In this document: piece by piece, positions 9,167-17,167 of the stretch
Position numbering within the stretch: the stretch's first letter is position 1
Layout: every line of letters begins with the position of its first letter
Source: Wocania_A sp965224845
GTDB taxonomy: Bacteria > Bacteroidota > Bacteroidia > Flavobacteriales > Flavobacteriaceae
Reading direction: 5' to 3'
NCBI GenBank assembly: GCA_965224845.1
Contig: CBDDAJ010000015.1
Span: forward strand, 186,001-250,000
DNA length: 64,000 bases
The notes under the pieces: model-generated
What the model was told of the DNA's origin: nothing
Databases searched by the model: none
What the model saw: only the letters and a program-made list of their open reading frames with translations
Position numbers and translations under genes: made by a program

Positions 9167-11137
9167 ATGAAAAATATAATTAAATCAACAGTTGCAATTT
9201 TAAGTGTTCTCGTAGCATTTACAAGTTGTAATAATGCATCAAAATCAGATAGTAAATCTGGTGCCTTAGCAGGAAATGTTGCAGAAAAAGTATATGTGGC
9301 TCCCGGCGAGCACGATGAGTTTTATGCCTTTATTTCCGGAGGATTTAGCGGGCAACTTTCTGTTTATGGTCTGCCTTCTGGTAGGTTATTTAAAGTAATC
9401 CCTGTATTCTCACAAGACGCCGAAAAAGCTTGGGGATATAACGAAGAAACAAAGCCTATGCTAAACACATCTCATGGTTTTGTTCCTTGGGATGATTCGC
9501 ATCATCCAGACATTTCACAAACTAATGGAGTCATAGATGGTCGTTGGGTATTTATCAACGGGAATAATACACCACGTATTGCAAAAATAGATTTATCCAC
9601 CTTCGAAACTACCGAAATTATTGAAATCCCTAATAGTGCAGGTAACCATAGTTCATCATTTGTAACAGAAAACACAGAGTATGTTGTAGCTGGAACACGA
9701 TTTTCTATTCCTATTCCACAAAAGGATATGCCAATTAAAGATTATAAAGGAAACTTTAAAGGGGCCTTATCATTTATATCTGTTGATCCGGAACATGGAC
9801 ATATGGATATTAAATTTCAATTAATCATGCCTGGTTTCGATTATGATTTATCGCACCCTGGACGTGGAAAATCACATGGTTGGTTCTTTTTCTCAACATA
9901 CAATACGGAAGAAGCAAGTACTTTAATGGAGGTTAACGCATCTCAAAACGATAAAGATTTTATTGCTGCTGTTAACTGGAAAAAAATTGAAGCCTATGTA
10001 AATAATGGCGGTGGTACTATGATGCCTGCTAAATATGCACACAATGTTTATGATGAGAGCACGCATATGGCAACTTCTACTATGAAAAAAGAAGTGCTTA
10101 CTGTAAACCCTCTAGATGTGCCTGGAGCCGTTTATTTAATGCCAACACCAAAATCGCCTCATGGTTGTGATGTTGATCCAACTGGTGAATACATCGTTGG
10201 TAGTGGTAAATTATCTGCTAACCTAACGGTACACTCATTTACTAAAATGCTTAAAGCTATTGAAGACAAAAAATTTGCTGGTGATGCTTATGGCATTCCT
10301 ATTATAAATTTTGATGCTTCTTTGGCTGGTGTGGTTGAACAACCAGGTTTAGGACCGTTACATACCGAATTTGACGGTAAAGGAAATGCTTATACAACTT
10401 TCTTTATTTCTTCTGAAGTTGTAAAATGGAAAGTTGGCACCTGGGAAGTATTAGATAGACAACCTTGTTATTACTCTGTAGGTCACTTAATGATTCCTGG
10501 AGGAAACTCGCAAAAACCATTTGGTAAATATGTAGTAGCTATGAATAAAATTACTAAAGACCGCTATTTACCTACAGGGCCAGAAGTAACACAATCGGCG
10601 CAACTCTATGATATATCTGGCGATAAAATGGAACTGTTATTAGATTTCCCAACAGTAGGTGAGCCACATTATGCTGCTGGTTGTCCTGCAGATTTAATAA
10701 AACCTAGGTCTAAAAAATTATTTAAGCTAGAAGACAACAAACATCCTTATGTAGCAAAAAGTGAAGCAGACACTAAAGTGGTTAGAGATGGTAAAACAGT
10801 ACATGTTTATATGACCACGATACGTAGTCACTTCTCACCAGATAATATTGAAGGTATAAAAGTTGGCGACAAGGTGTATTTCCACATTACTAATTTAGAA
10901 CAAGATTATGATGTGCCTCATGGTGTAAGTATTATTGGAGCAAACACTTCCGAATTACTTATTATGCCTGGACAAACAGAAACATTCCTTTGGGAACCAA
11001 AAGAAGTTGGCGTATGGCCATTCTATTGTACAGATTTCTGTTCTGCATTGCATCAAGAAATGCAAGGCTATGTACGTGTATCTCCAGCAAATTCTAATAC
11101 ACCATTAAAGTGGTCATTAGGTGAGGATATAGAATAA
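9167..11137 (+). CDS. nosZ: Nitrous-oxide reductase, clade II (atypical), lipoprotein-type signal
   Basis: NosZ reduces N2O to N2 in the periplasm. The 656-residue protein has an N-terminal seven-bladed propeller with the CuZ histidines, visible as DDSHHP (residues 109-114), HGCDVDP, GPLHTEF and GEPHYAAG, and a C-terminal cupredoxin domain with the CuA site CTDFCSALHQEM (Cys near 621 and 625, His near 629). Export is by a Sec lipoprotein signal (VAFTSCNN) instead of the twin-arginine signal of clade I enzymes, which places it in clade II. It is last in the cytochrome-fasciclin-nosZ operon and followed by a terminator. The maturation genes nosLDFY lie just downstream; no nosR is present, as is usual for clade II clusters. 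Confidence 0.97.
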   Translation: MKNIIKSTVAILSVLVAFTSCNNASKSDSKSGALAGNVAEKVYVAPGEHDEFYAFISGGFSGQLSVYGLPSGRLFKVIPVFSQDAEKAWGYNEETKPMLNTSHGFVPWDDSHHPDISQTNGVIDGRWVFINGNNTPRIAKIDLSTFETTEIIEIPNSAGNHSSSFVTENTEYVVAGTRFSIPIPQKDMPIKDYKGNFKGALSFISVDPEHGHMDIKFQLIMPGFDYDLSHPGRGKSHGWFFFSTYNTEEASTLMEVNASQNDKDFIAAVNWKKIEAYVNNGGGTMMPAKYAHNVYDESTHMATSTMKKEVLTVNPLDVPGAVYLMPTPKSPHGCDVDPTGEYIVGSGKLSANLTVHSFTKMLKAIEDKKFAGDAYGIPIINFDASLAGVVEQPGLGPLHTEFDGKGNAYTTFFISSEVVKWKVGTWEVLDRQPCYYSVGHLMIPGGNSQKPFGKYVVAMNKITKDRYLPTGPEVTQSAQLYDISGDKMELLLDFPTVGEPHYAAGCPADLIKPRSKKLFKLEDNKHPYVAKSEADTKVVRDGKTVHVYMTTIRSHFSPDNIEGIKVGDKVYFHITNLEQDYDVPHGVSIIGANTSELLIMPGQTETFLWEPKEVGVWPFYCTDFCSALHQEMQGYVRVSPANSNTPLKWSLGEDIE

Positions 11138-11178
11138 AACAAGTTAGGGAAATTTTGTTTTAGTGTTTATTTTCCTAT

Positions 11179-11217
11179 AAAAGGCGAGAGCTGTCTTTTC
11201 GCTCTCGCCTTTCTTTT
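11179..11217 (+). terminator. Terminator after nosZ
   Basis: AAGGCGAGAGC (11181-11191) pairs with GCTCTCGCCTT (11201-11211) around a 9-nt loop and is followed by TCTTTTT. It separates nosZ from the nosL side. In the following 176 bases (11218-11393) I find no TAnnTTTG element, so the downstream genes may depend partly on read-through. Confidence 0.85.
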
Positions 11218-11393
11218 TAAAACATAATGCTACCCGCTTAGGCAGGAGAATTTCAGAACTTAAGATCAAGCATTCTTAAAAAAGAAAATGACGGCTATCA
11301 TATGATTTAGAAATGACTCATATTTAATTAATATACAGCTAAATAAAGATTTAATAATAATTAAAAAAACTCGTTTTCGAGGGAAATAATACA

Positions 11394-11984
11394 ATGAAAA
11401 AGTCTAATATTATCATGCTAATAGCGGCCTTATTGCCACTGGGTTTATTTCTATTTCCTTTATGGAGGATAACATTAGAAGCTCCACAATATCCAACTCC
11501 CCTGGCCATGAACATTCATATCAATGATTTTTCAGATGTCCATCCACACGACATCAAAAACATCAATTTAATGAATCATTATGTTGGTATGAAGTATATT
11601 CCTGAAGCCATCCCTGAGTTTAAAATATTTCCAATAGGAATTATTGCTACTTCTATATTAGGACTTTTAATAGCTTTTAAAGGGAATTACAAATGGTTTT
11701 TAGGCTGGTTTATATTAATGATCGTTTTAAGCGCAGCAGGATTATACGATTTTTATCTTTGGGAACATGACTACGGTCATGACCTAGATCCAAAGGCCAT
11801 TATGAAGTTTACCAATCCAGATGGGTCTGTAATGGGCTTCCAGCCGCCATTATTTGGCAGTAAAGATATTTTAAACTTTAAGGCGCACTCATACCCAAGA
11901 TTAGGAGCATTATTTTTAGGATTAGGTATTGCGGCCTCGTTATTTGCTTATCTTGTTGGCAAAAAGAATGGTAGAAAAACTTAA
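11394..11984 (+). CDS. Conserved four-helix membrane protein of the nos cluster
   Basis: The 196-residue protein has about four hydrophobic segments (near residues 7-25, 80-97, 103-122 and 170-188) and a His/Asp-rich periplasmic stretch (NDFSDVHPHDIKN, LWEHDYGHDLDP). A protein of this kind commonly lies between nosZ and nosL in Bacteroidetes; its biochemical role is not known to me. It may help deliver copper or electrons, which is only inference from position and from the histidines. The gap to nosL is 39 bp, so the two are probably cotranscribed with nosDFY. A small hairpin (CTCG-TTTT-CGAG) lies just before its start codon. Confidence 0.7.
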   Translation: MKKSNIIMLIAALLPLGLFLFPLWRITLEAPQYPTPLAMNIHINDFSDVHPHDIKNINLMNHYVGMKYIPEAIPEFKIFPIGIIATSILGLLIAFKGNYKWFLGWFILMIVLSAAGLYDFYLWEHDYGHDLDPKAIMKFTNPDGSVMGFQPPLFGSKDILNFKAHSYPRLGALFLGLGIAASLFAYLVGKKNGRKT

Positions 11985-12023
11985 GTTTATGTAGAGCAGG
12001 CACTACACTAAAACACTAAAATT

Positions 12024-12473
12024 ATGAAAACACTAAAACACTACCCCATACTGGGCTTATTTATATTGCTTTTAAGTTGCAATGTGTCGCCTAAAAAAAT
12101 TGATTATGGTAATGACGGTTGTCATTTTTGTAAAATGACTATTGTAGACAAGCTTCATGCAGCAGAAATTGTCACAAAAAAAGGGAAGGTCTATAAATTT
12201 GATGCAACAGAATGTATGATTAATTTCATGGATGAATTTGACACTGCTCAAATAGCGCTTTACCTATCTAATAACTATTCTGAACCCGAAGCACTTATAG
12301 ACTCAAAGCAAGCTACTTTTTTAATCAGTAAAAATATACCAAGCCCTATGGGTGCTTACTTGTCTGCCTTTAAAGAAAAAGCAGAGGCTGAGAAAATGCA
12401 GGCTAAAAAAAGCGGAACATTGTATACCTGGGATGAACTTTTAGCGCATTTTAAAGAACGGAGTAATGAATAA
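12024..12473 (+). CDS. nosL: Copper chaperone NosL, lipoprotein
   Basis: NosL binds Cu(I) and delivers it to the NosDFY machinery that builds the CuZ centre. The 149-residue protein has a lipobox with Cys19 and, after it, the hallmark GCHFCKMTI (residues 32-40) with the two cysteines and the Met of the copper site, then DATECMINFM. It ends with a lysine-rich tail and overlaps the start of nosD by 8 bp, which points to translational coupling. Confidence 0.95.
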   Translation: MKTLKHYPILGLFILLLSCNVSPKKIDYGNDGCHFCKMTIVDKLHAAEIVTKKGKVYKFDATECMINFMDEFDTAQIALYLSNNYSEPEALIDSKQATFLISKNIPSPMGAYLSAFKEKAEAEKMQAKKSGTLYTWDELLAHFKERSNE

Positions 12474-13701
12474 GCTACTGGTTTTTATAAATATATTTTT
12501 AATACCCTTTTCAAGTACCTCTCAAACCATTAAAGTTTGCGAAAGTTGTCCAATAAAATCTGTTAAAGAGGCCATAATTATTGCAAAAGATTATGATACC
12601 ATTGTAATAAAAAAAGGGACTTACAAAGAGCATAATATTCTAATAAATAAACCTTTAGTGCTAGTTGGAGAGAATTATCCAGTTATTGATGGCGAATTAA
12701 AAGGCGAAATCATTACTATAACTTCTGATAATGTTACAGTAGATGGTTTGTTTATTATTAATGTTGGTACAAGTTATACCGAAGATTATGCGGCCATTCG
12801 CGTTCGAAAAAGTAAAAATTTTGTTATTCAGAACCTCGTACTAGAAAAACTGTTTTTTGGTATTTATATTGAAAAATCTAGCTACGGTAAAATCTATCAT
12901 AACAAAATAATTGGAGATGCTGTTGAGGAGTATAATTCCGGTAATGGCATACAATTATGGTATAGCAACCATATTGAGCTAGAACATAACTATGTTGAGC
13001 ATGTACGCGATGGCATTTATTTAGAGTTTTCAGATGATTGTATCATAAAAAATAATGTGAGTGCCGAAAACTTGAGGTATGGATTACATTTTATGTTTTC
13101 TAATGATGATCTTTATCAAGATAACACCTTTGAAAACAACGGTGCAGGTGTAGCCGTTATGTTTTCAAAAAAAATAAAAATGCTCAATAACATTTTTAGA
13201 GAAAATTGGGGTACAGCTTCATATGGCATGCTTTTAAAAGAAATTAATGATGCCGAAATTATAGGTAACACTTTTGAAGAAAACACTATAGGTATTAATA
13301 TTGAAGGCTCAAACAGAATCACTTATAAGCACAATAACTTTAAAAACAATGGATGGGCCATTAAAGTTCGTGGTGCCTGTTATACCAATCATTTTTTAGA
13401 AAATAATTTTTTATATAATTCATTCGATATTGCTTACAATAGTAAGGTTAATGATAATGTATTTGACAGAAACTATTGGAGTAATTATACCGGTTACGAT
13501 CTTGATAAAAATGGGATTGGCGATGTGCCCTACAGGCCTGTTAAACTCTTTTCATATATTGTGAATCGTACGCCGGAAACCATTATTTTATTACGAAGTA
13601 TGTTTATAGATATTATTGATTTTTCAGAAAAAATATCTCCAGTCTTTACCCCAGATAATTTATTAGATAATAATCCATTAATAAAAAAAGCTTCATGGTA
13701 A
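12466..13701 (+). CDS. nosD: Periplasmic beta-helix protein NosD (CuZ assembly)
   Basis: NosD is the periplasmic partner of the NosFY ABC transporter and is needed to build the Cu4S centre of NosZ. The 411-residue chain has a signal peptide and then a right-handed beta-helix: repeated turns such as DGIYLEFSDDCIIKNN, GLHFMFSNDDLYQDN and GAGVAVMFSKKIKMLNN, the CASH pattern of the family. The C-terminal part (NYWSNYTGYDLDKNGIGDVPY) is the conserved NosD tail. The coding region overlaps nosL by 8 bp and nosF by 7 bp. Confidence 0.95.
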   Translation: MNKLLVFINIFLIPFSSTSQTIKVCESCPIKSVKEAIIIAKDYDTIVIKKGTYKEHNILINKPLVLVGENYPVIDGELKGEIITITSDNVTVDGLFIINVGTSYTEDYAAIRVRKSKNFVIQNLVLEKLFFGIYIEKSSYGKIYHNKIIGDAVEEYNSGNGIQLWYSNHIELEHNYVEHVRDGIYLEFSDDCIIKNNVSAENLRYGLHFMFSNDDLYQDNTFENNGAGVAVMFSKKIKMLNNIFRENWGTASYGMLLKEINDAEIIGNTFEENTIGINIEGSNRITYKHNNFKNNGWAIKVRGACYTNHFLENNFLYNSFDIAYNSKVNDNVFDRNYWSNYTGYDLDKNGIGDVPYRPVKLFSYIVNRTPETIILLRSMFIDIIDFSEKISPVFTPDNLLDNNPLIKKASW

Positions 13702-14402
13702 GTATTCAAAATCTACATAAAAGATTTGGCAAAAACCAAGTGCTTAAAGGCATTGATTTAAACATTAAAAATGGCGGAATATTTGCCATTCTTGGACCAA
13801 ATGGCTCCGGAAAAACAACACTTATTAAATCAGTTCTAGGAATGGTTATCCCTAATAAAGGCACTATTTCTGTATTAGGAGAAAACATCAAAAAAAACTC
13901 AGACTACAGGCATAAAATTGATTATTTACCACAAATTGCCAATTTTCCTAGCAATTTAAAAGTAAAGGAGTTAATCCGTATGATAAAAGACTTACGCAAA
14001 AACACTAATGAAGATGAGCGTTTAATTGAACTGTTCAAAATACAACCTTTTTTAGATAAAAAATTAGGAAACCTATCTGGAGGTACTAAACAAAAAGTAA
14101 ATATTTTATTAACCTTTATGTTTAATAGCCCATTAATAATTTTGGATGAACCCACTACAGGCTTAGACCCCATTTCGTTAATTCGATTAAAAGAACTTAT
14201 TCAAGAAGAAAAAGCTAAAGGAAAAACCATTCTCATTACATCTCATATTATGAGTTTTGTTGAAGAAGTATCAGATGAGATTGTATTTATACTTGAAGGC
14301 AAAATTTATTTTAAAGGCCCTATTTCAGAATTAAAAAACAAGACCAGTCAACCAGATTTCGAACATGCCATAGCATCAATACTTACAAAAAATCATGCTT
14401 AA
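13695..14402 (+). CDS. nosF: ABC transporter ATPase NosF
   Basis: This is the ATPase of the NosDFY complex, which probably moves a sulfur species for the CuZ centre. The 235-residue protein has Walker A GPNGSGKTT (residues 34-42), signature LSGGTKQK, Walker B LIILDEPTTGLDP and the switch histidine in LITSH. The signature has Thr-Lys where many ABC proteins have Gln-Gln or Gln-Arg. It overlaps nosD by 7 bp and nosY by 8 bp, so all three are likely translated together. Confidence 0.95.
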   Translation: MVSIQNLHKRFGKNQVLKGIDLNIKNGGIFAILGPNGSGKTTLIKSVLGMVIPNKGTISVLGENIKKNSDYRHKIDYLPQIANFPSNLKVKELIRMIKDLRKNTNEDERLIELFKIQPFLDKKLGNLSGGTKQKVNILLTFMFNSPLIILDEPTTGLDPISLIRLKELIQEEKAKGKTILITSHIMSFVEEVSDEIVFILEGKIYFKGPISELKNKTSQPDFEHAIASILTKNHA

Positions 14403-15177
14403 AATATTAAAATATAGTTTTTTCGATTTAATGCGTAGTCGCTGGAGTTATGTATATTTTGCATTTTATCTATTGCTTGGTATTATTCTTTTATTTTTAA
14501 ATAACGATTTATCAAAAGCAGTTATTACATTAATGAATGTTATTATTGTTTTAGTCCCTTTAATAGGTACCATTTTTGGTGTGATGTATTATTACAATTC
14601 TAAAGAATTCACAGAACTGTTATTAGCACAACCATTAAAGCGATCGTCTATTTTTTTAGGGCAATATCTAGGCGTTGCCTTATCATTATCAATGAGCCTG
14701 ATTCTTGGTTTGGGAATCCCTTTTGTGTTTTATGGACTATTTAAAAGTAATGCCATCTGGGATTTTTCTTTATTGTTAATTACCGGTACTTTTTTAACTT
14801 TAATATTTACCGCTTTAGCTTTTAACATTGCACTATCAAACGAAAACAAAATTAAAGGGTTTGGCTATGCTATTTTATTATGGTTGTTTTTAGCCATTAT
14901 TTATGATGGTATTTTTTTAATGACCTTAATACTCTTTGAAGACTACCCTTTAGATAAATTATCACTAATTGGTACCATGCTTAATCCTATAGATTTATCG
15001 AGAACACTTATTTTATTAAAATTAGATATCTCTGCGCTATTAGGATATACAGGAGCTATTTTTAAACAATTTTTTGGTACTAGCTTCGGGTTAATTGTGT
15101 CTTTTATAATGCTAACGGTTTGGGTTGTCTTACCCATTTTTAGAATAGTATTTAAATCAAGGAAGAAAGATTTTTAG
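14395..15177 (+). CDS. nosY: ABC transporter permease NosY
   Basis: The 260-residue membrane protein is the permease partner of NosF. It has about six hydrophobic helices in the ABC-2 layout, an N-terminal amphipathic stretch (ILKYSFFDLMRSRWSY) and the EFTELLLAQPLKRSSIFLGQ segment that contacts the ATPase in this family. It overlaps nosF by 8 bp and is followed after 22 bp by a small lipoprotein gene. Confidence 0.94.
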   Translation: MLKILKYSFFDLMRSRWSYVYFAFYLLLGIILLFLNNDLSKAVITLMNVIIVLVPLIGTIFGVMYYYNSKEFTELLLAQPLKRSSIFLGQYLGVALSLSMSLILGLGIPFVFYGLFKSNAIWDFSLLLITGTFLTLIFTALAFNIALSNENKIKGFGYAILLWLFLAIIYDGIFLMTLILFEDYPLDKLSLIGTMLNPIDLSRTLILLKLDISALLGYTGAIFKQFFGTSFGLIVSFIMLTVWVVLPIFRIVFKSRKKDF

Positions 15178-15199
15178 TCAAAATTCGCATGTCCTTATA

Positions 15200-15628
15200 A
15201 TGAAAACAAAAGTTATACCACTGATACTTATATTAATAGCAACGCTAAGTTGTAAAAATGAAAGACCGGCTGAGCGTATTTCTGTAGCAGATAATTTAGA
15301 ACTTCACTTAAATAATGGAGATAAATGGATTGTAAACCCTGAAACCCATGAAGGTATTAAAATTATGGACTCTATTATTTCTGCTTTTAAAAAAGAAAAT
15401 AAAAAGGACTATAACGCTTTAGGTAAAGCCCTTTCTAAACAAACTAGTTATATTATTAAAAACTGCTCAATGAAAGGCGAACCACATGATCAATTACATG
15501 TAGTGCTAATACCTATGTTAGACGAGATTTTATTCTTAAGAGCATCAGGTAATACTACAGATAGCTATAAAGCCTTAACTACGTTAGATGCTTTAATTGA
15601 TACCTATTTCAAGCATTTTAAATTATAG
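15200..15628 (+). CDS. Small lipoprotein of the nos operon, function unknown
   Basis: The 142-residue protein has a lipoprotein signal (LIATLSCKNE) and a mature part that looks largely helical. One segment, CSMKGEPHDQLHVVLIPM, holds Cys, Met and two His in a short space and could bind copper or heme; the surrounding helices (DSIISAFKKENKKDYNALGKALSKQ, ALTTLDALIDTYFKHF) would suit a four-helix bundle. I do not recognise a named family. It lies 22 bp after nosY, so it is probably the last gene of the nosLDFY operon, and just before a new Crp/Fnr-regulated promoter. Confidence 0.75.
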   Translation: MKTKVIPLILILIATLSCKNERPAERISVADNLELHLNNGDKWIVNPETHEGIKIMDSIISAFKKENKKDYNALGKALSKQTSYIIKNCSMKGEPHDQLHVVLIPMLDEILFLRASGNTTDSYKALTTLDALIDTYFKHFKL

Positions 15629-15634
15629 AATATG

Positions 15635-15677
15635 TGACAATAGTCATGTTTTGTCTTCTTATTTTCCTATAAATTTG
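15635..15677 (+). promoter_or_regulatory. Crp/Fnr-type box plus -7 element of the copper-uptake operon
   Basis: TGACAATAGTCA (15635-15646) is a TGAC-N4-GTCA palindrome followed by TGTTTT, as at the other two denitrification promoters. Its centre lies 29.5 bp before TAAATTTG (15670-15677). The ATG at 15682 begins five bases after the last base of that element, so the message is predicted to be leaderless or nearly so. Confidence 0.78.
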
Positions 15678-15681
15678 CCTT

Positions 15682-16080
15682 ATGCTAAAAGCACTAACTC
15701 ATAAAATAACAGCTTTTATTTTAGTACTTATATTATTTGCTCATAATATAAATACACTAGTTATTATTGGCGATTTTATTATAAATCAAGACTTTATAGC
15801 AAAAACTTTATGCATTCAAAAAGATGAGCAAAAGGGGTGTCATGGTAAATGTCAATTAAGCAAAGAACTTTCTAAAAGTGAAACAGGTTCTAATAATTCT
15901 GAAAACCCTTTACAAGAAAGTAAACGTATGGCGCTAGATGCGTTTTGTTTATCGGCAATAAGCAAAGTTGAAAACGCATTTGTTTTTTTAAGCCCCTTGA
16001 CCTTAAACACAACTTTAAAAACTCCAAAAATCAACAAAATGTATCTGGATATAGATACGCCTCCACCAAACTTCAGTTAG
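15682..16080 (+). CDS. Small secreted or membrane-anchored Cys-rich protein, probable copper handling
   Basis: The 132-residue protein has one N-terminal hydrophobic segment (ITAFILVLILFAHNINTLVII) and then the motif CIQKDEQKGCHGKCQLSKEL with three cysteines and one histidine. In Bacteroidetes, short proteins with this CxxxxxxxxCxGKCxL motif lie upstream of TonB receptors for copper, and here the next genes are a Met/His-rich lipoprotein and an OprC/NosA-like receptor. A role in sensing or passing copper is inference from this setting. It is the first gene behind its own Crp/Fnr-type promoter. A 176-bp gap separates it from the next gene and holds only a weak hairpin near 16095. Confidence 0.75.
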   Translation: MLKALTHKITAFILVLILFAHNINTLVIIGDFIINQDFIAKTLCIQKDEQKGCHGKCQLSKELSKSETGSNNSENPLQESKRMALDAFCLSAISKVENAFVFLSPLTLNTTLKTPKINKMYLDIDTPPPNFS

Positions 16081-16256
16081 TTTTTTCGATTTATAAAATC
16101 ACTTAGATTTTACTCCTATTCCTTGCTTAACTATTTAAGCGAACAGGACGTTTTCAGCATATTTTAAAAATAAAGCAGCCATGACTACATAATTTAGTCC
16201 TATAAAATCAATGATTCTAATGGATGTAAATCAAATTAGTAAAAAACAATAAACAA

Positions 16257-17102
16257 ATGAAACTTAAATATATATTACCTATCCTACTTATTACATTATT
16301 TAACACATCATGTTCAACCGATGACAATGATACTCCAATAGTAAATGAAATTAAAGACCTTGTAAAAATTCAAGATATTGCTAATGCAACGCATACCATC
16401 GAGTTATTTAATACTACCGGAGATTTTAAAACAGGCTATAATAATATCAGTATCAGAATAAAAGAAAATGCCTCTGGTAGTTACATAAAAAACGCATCCC
16501 TTTCTTGGATGCCCATGATGCAAATGCCTACAATGCAGCACTCATGCCCTAAATCTGAAATCGCTAAAGCACCAGGAAAAGAAACCGTTTATGAAGGTTT
16601 TGTTATTTATCAAATGACAAATGCAGATGGTTCGGGCTGGTCTTTAACAGTAAATTACACTATAGATGGAACAGATTATACAGCATCAGGTGACCTTGTG
16701 GTTTTACAGTCCGAAAAACAGAATACAACCAGTTTTATGGGAAGTGATGATAACAGATATATTATTGCTTTAATAGCACCTAACGAGCCTAAAATTGCCA
16801 TTAACGCTCTTAAAGTTGGTCTTTTTAAAATGAAAAATATGATGACTTTCCCTGTGGTTGAAGATTATACCATTACACTAGATCCCAGAATGCCAGGAAT
16901 GGGCAATCACAGTTCTCCTAATAATACCGATTTAAGCTATAATGCTCAAGACCATATGTATCATGGTGATTTATCTTTAACAATGACTGGGTATTGGGTT
17001 CTCAATTTAAAATTAATTAATAATCACAGTGAGGTTTTAAAAGGTGAAGATGTAACCGAAGAACACACTAAAAGTTCATTGTATTTAGAGTTAGAATTCT
17101 AA
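16257..17102 (+). CDS. Met/His-rich lipoprotein with YtkA-like domains, probable copper binding
   Basis: The 281-residue protein has a lipobox (LFNTSCSTDD) and two similar beta-sandwich units of the YtkA/FixH type. The first has the cluster WMPMMQMPTMQHSCPKSEI near residue 81, rich in Met with His and Cys, and the second has DPRMPGMGNHSS, both well suited to bind Cu(I). Its position between the small Cys-rich protein and a copper-type TonB receptor suggests that it collects copper at the outer membrane for nitrite and N2O reductases. Binding and role are inferred from composition and context. Confidence 0.78.
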   Translation: MKLKYILPILLITLFNTSCSTDDNDTPIVNEIKDLVKIQDIANATHTIELFNTTGDFKTGYNNISIRIKENASGSYIKNASLSWMPMMQMPTMQHSCPKSEIAKAPGKETVYEGFVIYQMTNADGSGWSLTVNYTIDGTDYTASGDLVVLQSEKQNTTSFMGSDDNRYIIALIAPNEPKIAINALKVGLFKMKNMMTFPVVEDYTITLDPRMPGMGNHSSPNNTDLSYNAQDHMYHGDLSLTMTGYWVLNLKLINNHSEVLKGEDVTEEHTKSSLYLELEF

Positions 17103-17117
17103 ATTATTCTTTAAAAA

Positions 17118-17152
17118 AAGCAGGCGTATTGCAAACCATAATACGTCTGCTT
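17118..17152 (+). other. Intercistronic hairpin before the copper receptor gene
   Basis: AAGCAGGCGTATT pairs with AATACGTCTGCTT with one G-U pair, around a 9-nt loop. There is only a short A-rich and no long T tract after it, so it may be an attenuator or a message-stabilising hairpin instead of a full terminator. Confidence 0.6.
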
Positions 17153-17167
17153 AAAAACACTAAAAAA

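Noticed and set aside
11279..11340. TCATATGAT and ATGACTCAT as a Crp/Fnr site before 11394
   Set aside because: The half-sites do not form TGA-N6-TCA symmetry and no TAnnTTTG element lies 29.5 bp away.
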